From Rhodothermales bacterium (GTDB lineage: Bacteria > Bacteroidota > Rhodothermia > Rhodothermales > Bin80), in the NCBI GenBank assembly GCA_028278205.1, contig JANQES010000098.1, forward strand, positions 1 through 64,000: a DNA stretch of 64,000 bases. Reading direction: 5' to 3'. Below, piece after piece: positions 58,058 through 64,000 of the stretch; the first letter of the stretch is position 1; every line of letters begins with the position of its first letter. A program made the position numbers and the translations under genes. The notes under the pieces are model-generated. The model was not told the origin of the DNA and did no database searches. It saw nothing but the letters and a program-made list of their open reading frames with translations.

Positions 58058-60145
58058 ATGAGCAACCGACTCCAATACGAGCAAAGCCCGTATCTCCTCC
58101 AGCATAAAGACAACCCCGTCGATTGGTGGGCGTGGTCTGACGAAGCCTTCGAGGCCGCTCGCGCTCACGACAAACCCATCTTCCTGTCCATCGGCTATTC
58201 GACGTGCCACTGGTGCCACGTGATGGAGCACGAGTCGTTCGAAGACGAGCAGGTGGCGCGGCTGATGAACGACGCCTTCATCAACATCAAGGTGGATCGT
58301 GAAGAACGGCCTGATATCGACACGATCTACATGACGGTCTGCCAGATGCTGACCCGCAGAGGCGGCTGGCCGTTGACGATCATGATGACGCCGGAAAAAA
58401 AGCCGTTTTTCGCCGCCACGTACATCCCCAAAGAGAGCCGTTACGGGCACATGGGGATGCTCGATCTGGTGCCGCGCGTCAAAGCCCTCTGGCAGCAACG
58501 GCGCGACCACGTGGAGCAGAATGCCGAGAACATCACCCGCGACCTGGTCGAGGCTGTCACGAAGGATACGTCGGGGCGGCAGCTCGACGTCGATGCGTTG
58601 CATCTGGCCTTTGCCCAACTACGCCGTAGCTTCGATCCGGAGCACGGCGGCTTCGGCACGGCGCCGAAGTTTCCTGCGCCGCACAATCTGCTTTTCTTGC
58701 TCCGCTACTGGAAGCGTTCCGGCGAAGAACACGCCCTGCGCATGGTCGAAGCCACGCTCGAAAACATGCGCCTCGGCGGCGTCTACGACCACGTCGGCTT
58801 CGGCTTCCATCGCTATTCGACCGATGCCGCGTGGAAGCTGCCGCATTTCGAGAAGATGCTCTACGATCAGGCGATGCTGGCGCTGGCGTACACCGAAGCC
58901 TATCAGGCCACCGGCAAGGCGGCGTACGAGCAGACCGCCCGCGAGATCTTCACCTACGTCCTGCGCGACATGACGGCTCCCGAAGGCGGCTTCTACTCTG
59001 CCGAAGACGCCGACAGCGAAGGCCGCGAGGGCAAGTTTTACCTCTGGCATCTCGAAGAACTCTTCGACGTGCTCGGCGGCGACCTCGCCAACCTCGTCAC
59101 CAGGGTCTACAACGTGGAGGAGGAGGGCAACTTCGAGGAGGAAGCCACCCGGCAGCGCACCGGCGAAAACATCCTCTACCGCACCAGACCCCTCGCCGAC
59201 TTCACCGAGAACCCCGGCCCCGGCGTGGCGACGCTCCGGGCGCAGTTGGAAGACGCCCGGCGCATCCTGTTCGACCATCGCGAGGCGCGCATCCATCCCG
59301 GCAAAGACGACAAAGTCCTGACCGATTGGAACGGGTTGATGATCGCCGCGCTGGCCCGCGCCGCCCGCGTCTTCGACGACGACACCTACGCCGAAGCCGC
59401 CCAACACGCCGTCGATTTCATCCGAACGAGGATGACCCTCGAAGACGGTCGCCTGCTGCATCGCTACCGCAACGGCGACGCCGCCATCGCCGGCACGCTC
59501 GACGACTACGCCTTCCTCATCTGGGGCTTGCTCGAACTCTACGAAACTACCTTCGAGGCCGATGCGCTGGAGACGGCGCTCGTGCTCAACGAGCAATGCC
59601 TGGCGCATTTCTGGGATTACGATCAGGCCGCTTTCTTCTTCGCCCCCGACGACGGCGAGGCGCTCATCGTCCGTCCCAAAGAAGCCTACGACGGCGCCGT
59701 GCCGTCCGGCAATTCGGTGATGATGATGAACCTGCTGCGTCTGAGCCGCCTCACCGGCCAGACCGATCTGGAGCAGCGGGCCTACGACCTCGGCAATTTC
59801 TTCGCCCGGACGATCATGCAGCGACCCTCCGCCTTCACCGCGATGCTCATGGCGCTCGATTTTGCCGAAGGGCCTTCGTTCGAGGTCGTCATTGCCGGCC
59901 AACCTGAGGCCGACGACACGCTGGCGATGCTCAAGGCGCTCAACACGCCGTATATCCCCAACAAGGTGGTGTTGCTGCGGCCTGATGGGGGGGAGGATGA
60001 GGCGCCTGCCATCGTGGAACTCGCGCCGTTCACCGAGGCGCAGCACAGCCGCGACGGCGCCGCCACCGCCTACGTCTGCCGCCACTTCCAATGCGAACAA
60101 CCGACCACCGACGTGGAGGCGATGCTGGGGTTATTGGGGGCGTGA
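58058..60145 (+). CDS. yyaL: YyaL-type thioredoxin-domain protein (DUF255)
   Basis: A 695-residue protein. The N-terminal thioredoxin-like domain (about 1-165) opens LQYEQSPYLLQHKDNPVDWW and holds the CxxC site STCHWCHVM (Cys50, Cys53) and RGGWPLTIMMTPEKKPFFA. The remainder (about 200-695) is an alpha/alpha toroid of the glycan-processing type, with GVYDHVGFGFHRYSTDAAW and HFEKMLYDQAMLALAY, DDKVLTDWNGLMIAALARAA and PSGNSVMMMNLLRL. These are conserved in bacterial YyaL and animal SPATA20; the reaction is not established. The frame opens upstream at 57923, but 58058 gives the standard N-terminus MSNRLQYEQ. Confidence 0.93.
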   Translation: MSNRLQYEQSPYLLQHKDNPVDWWAWSDEAFEAARAHDKPIFLSIGYSTCHWCHVMEHESFEDEQVARLMNDAFINIKVDREERPDIDTIYMTVCQMLTRRGGWPLTIMMTPEKKPFFAATYIPKESRYGHMGMLDLVPRVKALWQQRRDHVEQNAENITRDLVEAVTKDTSGRQLDVDALHLAFAQLRRSFDPEHGGFGTAPKFPAPHNLLFLLRYWKRSGEEHALRMVEATLENMRLGGVYDHVGFGFHRYSTDAAWKLPHFEKMLYDQAMLALAYTEAYQATGKAAYEQTAREIFTYVLRDMTAPEGGFYSAEDADSEGREGKFYLWHLEELFDVLGGDLANLVTRVYNVEEEGNFEEEATRQRTGENILYRTRPLADFTENPGPGVATLRAQLEDARRILFDHREARIHPGKDDKVLTDWNGLMIAALARAARVFDDDTYAEAAQHAVDFIRTRMTLEDGRLLHRYRNGDAAIAGTLDDYAFLIWGLLELYETTFEADALETALVLNEQCLAHFWDYDQAAFFFAPDDGEALIVRPKEAYDGAVPSGNSVMMMNLLRLSRLTGQTDLEQRAYDLGNFFARTIMQRPSAFTAMLMALDFAEGPSFEVVIAGQPEADDTLAMLKALNTPYIPNKVVLLRPDGGEDEAPAIVELAPFTEAQHSRDGAATAYVCRHFQCEQPTTDVEAMLGLLGA

Positions 60146-60202
60146 ATCGACGGGTTATGAAACCGCCCGGCATCTTGGCAGAATGTGAAATCTATACTCC
60201 AA

Positions 60203-60661
60203 TCATGGATTGTCGGTGTGCATTTCTAGCCATGCAGCGATTTGATCGGTAACACCATCAACGTCATCTAGAACCTCATCATTGGTAAAACGGAGGAAGA
60301 CGACGCCCATTTTTTCTAATGCCAGTTGGCGTTCAGAGTCAGCCTTGAAACGTCCATCATGGCTATGACCATCCAATTCGATAGCGAGCTTGAAGACGGG
60401 GCAATAGAAATCTACTACATAGTCACCAATGGGCCGTTGGCGTAAAAAACGAACTCCAAGCTGTTTACGTCGCAGCCGGGACCAGAGTAGCCGTTCCGGA
60501 AAGGTTGCTTGTTTGCGCAGCATACGCCCCACTGATTTGAGAGACGGTTTATAGGGAAGATGAGGGTGCTGCTTTCGGTTGGAGGTCACGGAAATGGACG
60601 GTATGCGCGTTGAGGATTTGGAGGCGAGGCCTTTCAATGCTCTATACCTGAAACGGAGCAT
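60203..60661 (-). CDS. DUF559 endonuclease-like protein
   Basis: A 152-residue protein whose last about 105 residues are DUF559, a restriction-endonuclease-like fold related to Vsr. They read RMLRKQATFPERLLWSRLR, GVRFLRQRPIGDYVVDFYCP, KLAIELDGHSHDGR, and VVFLRFTNDEVLDDVDGV. The conserved D/E...ELDGxxH residues for metal binding are present. The first about 45 residues are not part of the domain and may be an artefact of start choice; 60523 (MLRKQATF) and an upstream GTG at 60688 are alternatives. DUF559 genes are frequent cargo of mobile or repeat regions. Here it is beside a cluster of CCCTTGAGGG repeats. Its role is unknown. Confidence 0.82.
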   Translation of the reverse strand: MLRFRYRALKGLASKSSTRIPSISVTSNRKQHPHLPYKPSLKSVGRMLRKQATFPERLLWSRLRRKQLGVRFLRQRPIGDYVVDFYCPVFKLAIELDGHSHDGRFKADSERQLALEKMGVVFLRFTNDEVLDDVDGVTDQIAAWLEMHTDNP

Positions 60662-60689
60662 TGTGTTCGTGGGAATTGCCGGCGTCACT

Positions 60690-60800
60690 GCCCCCTTGAG
60701 GGGGCTGTCGCGTAGCGACTGGGGGTGTTTTTAGGCCGTTTTTACACCCTCCGACCTCGCCTTCGGCGAGCCCACCTCCCTCAAGGGAGGGGTTTAAAGT
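60690..60800. repeat. REP-like inverted repeats (CCCCCTTGAGGGGG and CCTCCCTCAAGGGAGG)
   Basis: Two short palindromes, near 60691-60704 and 60776-60791, with GTCGCGTAGCGAC and GCCTTCGGCGAGC palindromes between them. They lie upstream of the DUF559 gene. Similar words occur at 50344-50500. Confidence 0.8.
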
Positions 60801-60931
60801 GCGTTCTGTGATTCCACAATTTCCTATCCTTTTGATCCTGCCTCCTTGTTCATTTTTTCATCCCGAATTGGGCGAAGCTTGATGATGAAATACCGCATTT
60901 CTCACACGGCATGAGTACCTAGTAGTGATTC

Positions 60932-61035
60932 CTTCACGAAACGTAAAACGTGAGGATATCTCGCTGACATCTCTATCAGCACCCTCACGTTTACTTCGTC
61001 AGTCGCTACGCTCGTGTCACGTTTCACGTTTCACG
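60932..61035. repeat. inverted CGTAAAA/GTTTCAC heptamer tracts
   Basis: ACGTAAAACGTGAGG at about 60940-60954 faces CCTCACGTTTAC at 60983-60994. A further GTGTCAC, GTTTCAC, GTTTCAC run at 61014-61034 ends two bases before the ATG of the activating-enzyme gene. No Shine-Dalgarno site fits between the tract and the start. Apart from this, 60801-60931 shows nothing clear. Confidence 0.88.
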
Positions 61036-61036
61036 C

Positions 61037-61852
61037 ATGATCATGGAGGTCGCCGGGGTCATCTTCGACGTCAAACGGTTTGCCGTCCACGACGGGCCCG
61101 GCATTCGGACGACGGTTTTTTTCAAAGGGTGCCCGTTGCGGTGCCGGTGGTGTCATAATCCGGAGAGCCAGCGCCTGCGTCCGGAGCCGATGGCGGGCGC
61201 CGGGCGGCGCTATTGCGGCTTCGTTGGTGCCGAGGGGGATCCCAACGTCGTAGGACGCTCGGTGACGGTCGAGGCGGTGATGCGTGAGGTAGAGAAAGAC
61301 GTGGTGTTTTACGACGAATCCGGTGGCGGTGTCACGTTTTCGGGCGGCGAGCCGTTGCAGCAACCGCATTTTCTGCGCGCCCTGCTCGAAGCCTGCCGCG
61401 AGCGGGCCATCCACACCGTCGTCGATACCTCCGGCTTTGCGCCGTGGCCGCACCTCGCCGCGATTGTCGAGTTGGTCGATCTGTTTTTGTTCGATCTCAA
61501 GTTGATGGATGAGGTGGCGCACCGCGAGTACACCGGCGTCAGCAATCAGTTGATTCAGGAAAACCTGCGGCGGCTGCTTGACCGGGGCGCGCGTGTCGTG
61601 CTGCGCGTGCCGCTGATCCCCGGCATCACCGACACCGAGGCGAACCTGGCGCAACTGACGCCTTTCATCGCCGGGTTGCCGGGCGTCGAGGCAGTGCATC
61701 TTTTGCCCTACAATCCTATCGGAGAAGACAAGTACGAGCGGCTTCGCAAGACCAACCCGCTGGGCCGCCTTCAGACACAACCGGACGACGCGCTGGCGGC
61801 TATCAGTGCGCGGTTTTCGTCCCTGCCCACGGATGTCAAAATCGGGGGATAG
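61037..61852 (+). CDS. glycyl-radical enzyme activating protein (radical SAM)
   Basis: A 271-residue radical-SAM enzyme. It opens FDVKRFAVHDGPGIRTTVFF, then holds the CxxxCxxC cluster motif GCPLRCRWCHNPE. TFSGGEPLQQPHF (about 96-108) is the SAM-binding GGE motif, and FDLKLMDEVAHREYTGVSN and LIPGITDT follow. It installs the glycyl radical on its partner enzyme, here the HypD gene 2 bases downstream. Activators of dehydratase-type glycyl-radical enzymes normally carry an inserted ferredoxin-like domain with eight further cysteines after this motif. Here the insert is only about 30 residues with one cysteine, as in pyruvate formate-lyase activators. The start is 61037 or the in-frame ATG at 61043. 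Confidence 0.92.
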   Translation: MIMEVAGVIFDVKRFAVHDGPGIRTTVFFKGCPLRCRWCHNPESQRLRPEPMAGAGRRYCGFVGAEGDPNVVGRSVTVEAVMREVEKDVVFYDESGGGVTFSGGEPLQQPHFLRALLEACRERAIHTVVDTSGFAPWPHLAAIVELVDLFLFDLKLMDEVAHREYTGVSNQLIQENLRRLLDRGARVVLRVPLIPGITDTEANLAQLTPFIAGLPGVEAVHLLPYNPIGEDKYERLRKTNPLGRLQTQPDDALAAISARFSSLPTDVKIGG

Positions 61853-61854
61853 CC

Positions 61855-64000
61855 ATGACTGAGAGAATCCATCGTCTTCGCCAGCGTAGCCTGCACGCGG
61901 TGCCCTGCCTGTCTCCGGAGCGCGCCGTGTTGATGACCGAGTTCTACAAGAGCGGCGCGGCAGAGCGCGTCTCGGTGCCCGTGGCGCGCGCGCTGGCCTT
62001 CGAGCACCTGATGACCCACAAAATCGTCTTCATCGACGACCTCGAACTGATCGTCGGCGAGCGAGGACCGGGGCCGAAAGCCACACCGACCTATCCGGAG
62101 ATCTGCACCCACAGCCCTCAGGATCTCGACATCCTCGACAGCCGCGAGAAAGTCTCCTTCTCCGTCAACGACGGCACCCGGCGCTTTTTCGAGAAAAAGC
62201 TGCGGCCTTTCTGGCAGGGGCGCTCGATCCGCGACAGGATTTTCGAGGCGGTGGACGATGAATGGAAAGCCGCTTACGAAGCCGGCGTCTTCACCGAGTT
62301 CATGGAACAGCGCGCGCCGGGCCACACCGTCCTGGGCGATGCGATCTACAAAAAAGGGATGCTCGATTTCAAAGCCGAGATCGACGCCCAGATCGACGCC
62401 CTCGATTTTTACAACGATCCGGACGCCTTCGACAAGCGCGAAGAACTCAAGGCCATGGCTATCGCCGCCGAGGCGTTGATCGCCTTTGCCCGGCGCTACG
62501 CCGAGGAGGCGCGCGAGATGGCCGAGCGCGAGCAAGACCCCGCGCGCAAGGAAGAACTCCAAAAGATCGCGGCGGTGTGCCGCCGGGTTCCGGCGCGGGC
62601 GCCGCGTACGCTCTGGGAGGCGCTGCAATACTACTGGTTCGTCCACCTCGGCGTCATCAGCGAACTCAATACGTGGGATTCGTTCAATCCGGGCCGCCTC
62701 GATCAGCATCTCTATCCGTTTTATAAACAAGAGATTGAATCCGGCACGCTCACGAAGAAAGAGGCCCGCGAACTGCTTCAGGCTTTCTGGATCAAATTCA
62801 ACAACCAGCCCGCGCCGCCGAAGGTGGGCGTGACGGCGCAGGAGAGCAATACCTACACGGATTTCTGCCTGATCAACCTCGGCGGCGTCAGGCTCGACGG
62901 CTCGGACGCCGTCAACGAACTGACGTATTTGCTGCTCGACGTGATCGAAGAGATGCGGATTCTCCAGCCGAGTTCGATGGTGCAGGTGAGCAAGAAAAAC
63001 CCGGACCGGTTCGTCAAGCGCGCCCTGGGCATCGTGAAGACGGGCTTCGGGCAGCCGTCTATTTTTAACACCGATGCGCTCATCCAGGAGATGCTGCGGC
63101 AGGGCAAATCGCTGGAAGATGCGCGGGCCGGCGGCGCCAGCGGCTGCGTCGAAACCGGCGCCTTCGGCAAGGAGGCGTACATCTTGACAGGCTATTTCAA
63201 CCTCGTCAAGGTGATGGAAATCACGCTCTTTGGCGGCGTCGATCCGCGCACCGGCAACCGGATCGGCCTTGCCACCGACGACCCCTCGACGTGGCAATCC
63301 TTCGACGATTTCTTCGACGCTTTCACCCGGCAGTTGCGGCATTTTATCGACATCAAAATCAAAGGCAGTCTGATTATCGAGCGGCTCTATGCGACGTATC
63401 TGCCGGCGCCGTTTTTGTCGATTTTGATCGATGATTGCATCGCCAACGGAAAGGATTATAACGACGGCGGGGCGCGCTACAACACGTCGTACATCCAGGG
63501 CGTCGGCCTCGGCACGATCACCGATGCGATGACGGCGATCAGGCATCACGTCTTCGACCGGAAAACACACACGATGGCGGATTTGCTGGATGCCCTCGCC
63601 GCCGATTTCGAAGGCCGCGAAACCTTCCGTCAGACGCTGCTCACCGATACGCCCAAATACGGCAACGACGACGACAGAGCCGACGACGTGATGCAGCGGA
63701 TCTTCGAAGCCTACTTCGAGGCCGTCGACGGGCGGCCCAACACGCGGGGCGGCGTCTACCGCATCAACCTGCTGCCGACGACCTGCCACGTCTACTTCGG
63801 CAGCGTCGTCGGCGCTACGCCGGACGGGCGCAAGGCCGGCGTGCCGCTCTCGGAGGGCATCTCGCCCGTGCAGGGCGCCGACCGCAACGGCCCCACCGCC
63901 GTCATCAAATCTGCCGCTAAGATCGACCACCTGCGTACCGGCGGCACGTTGCTCAACCAGAAGTTCACACCGGATTTCCTCAAAGACGACGACGGCATCA
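61855..64000 (+). CDS. hypD: trans-4-hydroxy-L-proline dehydratase, glycyl-radical enzyme (3' end outside window)
   Basis: 715 codons are present, with no stop before the window edge. The protein follows HypD closely from the start: SPERAVLMTEFYKSG, VGERGPGPKATPTYPEIC, FTEFMEQRAPGHTVLGD, WFVHLGVISELNTWDSFNPG, FNNQPAPPKVG, the active-site ASGCVETGAFGKEAY (Cys431, Glu433), NDGGARYNTSYIQGVGLGTI and KIDHLRTGGTLLNQ. HypD removes water from trans-4-hydroxy-L-proline to give pyrroline-5-carboxylate, so hydroxyproline (for example from collagen or plant wall protein) can feed proline metabolism. The C-terminal glycyl-radical loop (RVAGY) would lie just beyond the window. Oxygen would destroy the radical form. 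It is co-transcribed with the activator. Confidence 0.88.
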   Translation, partial: MTERIHRLRQRSLHAVPCLSPERAVLMTEFYKSGAAERVSVPVARALAFEHLMTHKIVFIDDLELIVGERGPGPKATPTYPEICTHSPQDLDILDSREKVSFSVNDGTRRFFEKKLRPFWQGRSIRDRIFEAVDDEWKAAYEAGVFTEFMEQRAPGHTVLGDAIYKKGMLDFKAEIDAQIDALDFYNDPDAFDKREELKAMAIAAEALIAFARRYAEEAREMAEREQDPARKEELQKIAAVCRRVPARAPRTLWEALQYYWFVHLGVISELNTWDSFNPGRLDQHLYPFYKQEIESGTLTKKEARELLQAFWIKFNNQPAPPKVGVTAQESNTYTDFCLINLGGVRLDGSDAVNELTYLLLDVIEEMRILQPSSMVQVSKKNPDRFVKRALGIVKTGFGQPSIFNTDALIQEMLRQGKSLEDARAGGASGCVETGAFGKEAYILTGYFNLVKVMEITLFGGVDPRTGNRIGLATDDPSTWQSFDDFFDAFTRQLRHFIDIKIKGSLIIERLYATYLPAPFLSILIDDCIANGKDYNDGGARYNTSYIQGVGLGTITDAMTAIRHHVFDRKTHTMADLLDALAADFEGRETFRQTLLTDTPKYGNDDDRADDVMQRIFEAYFEAVDGRPNTRGGVYRINLLPTTCHVYFGSVVGATPDGRKAGVPLSEGISPVQGADRNGPTAVIKSAAKIDHLRTGGTLLNQKFTPDFLKDDDGI

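Noticed and set aside
61771..63930. 719-codon minus-strand open frame
   Set aside because: Antisense to hypD, which matches its family throughout; the minus frame is Arg/Val-rich with no domain.

Overview
The window is high-GC bacterial chromosome with long, dense genes. Several secreted proteins end in the type IX secretion (T9SS) tail NYPNPFNP followed by a beta-sandwich (25654-27441, 28100-30949). There is also a bacilliredoxin YtxJ, a choice-of-anchor B protein, DUF3299, DUF4932 and paired ECF sigma/Ser-Thr kinase genes. Together these point to Rhodothermota (Rhodothermia) or a close relative in the Bacteroidota/FCB group. This is inferred from gene content; no rRNA or tRNA gene was seen.

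Layout. 1-5308 (minus strand): a metal-related neighbourhood (MerC-like start, orphan ABC permease, Tat-exported FAD oxidoreductase, DUF3299, small secreted CxxC protein) that contains two gene remnants, including the N-terminus of an ABC ATPase, so it looks partly eroded. 5404-15754: secreted hydrolases (purple-acid-phosphatase-like enzyme, alkaline-phosphatase-superfamily lipoprotein) and two very large lipoproteins (PPC/discoidin/VWA and a degenerate transglutaminase-like protein). 16129-18109: a thiol-redox operon (YtxJ, TlpA-like lipoprotein, YdjM-like membrane protein). 18403-21884: oligoendopeptidase F, then a small GT2/NTF2/methyltransferase operon. 21985-34620: two paralogous modules, each an ECF sigma gene followed by a membrane-anchored kinase with TPRs, bracketing two T9SS-secreted proteins. 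35106-41816: an unrecognised duplicated-domain protein, membrane proteins, a NIPSNAP protein and a SecA homologue with a C-terminal membrane helix. 41823-46112: SGNH hydrolase, secreted proteins, a truncated gene remnant and an M6-like metalloprotease. 46113-50920: glycerate 2-kinase, then a TIR-pentapeptide-repeat protein lying between two paralogous ~65-residue proteins, a pilin-like protein and about 1 kb of structured non-coding DNA. 50921-60661: FG-GAP/choice-of-anchor B protein, aldo/keto reductase, NUDIX-eIF2B fusion, DUF4932 metalloprotease-like protein, YyaL and DUF559. 61037-64000: a glycyl-radical pair, an activating enzyme and HypD (trans-4-hydroxy-L-proline dehydratase), the latter cut by the window edge.

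The most striking feature is non-coding. Many intergenic gaps carry short tandem repeats with a 7-bp (once 8-bp) period, built from a different word at each locus (TGGTCAC, ATTTTGG, GGCAAAT, GAATATC, GTTTCAC, AAGGGTG, GTCATGA). Most are arranged as inverted pairs, sometimes around a GC-rich hairpin. Two copies of one composite element (33905-34046 and 36688-36848) share a hairpin core whose stems differ by compensating changes. A minimal 20-bp palindrome made of its end sequence lies at the equivalent place in the paralogous sigma-kinase locus. An array of mini-hairpins with constant TCCT/AGGA loops (34700-34823) and several larger inverted repeats are also present. No transposase, integrase, phage gene or CRISPR array was recognised.
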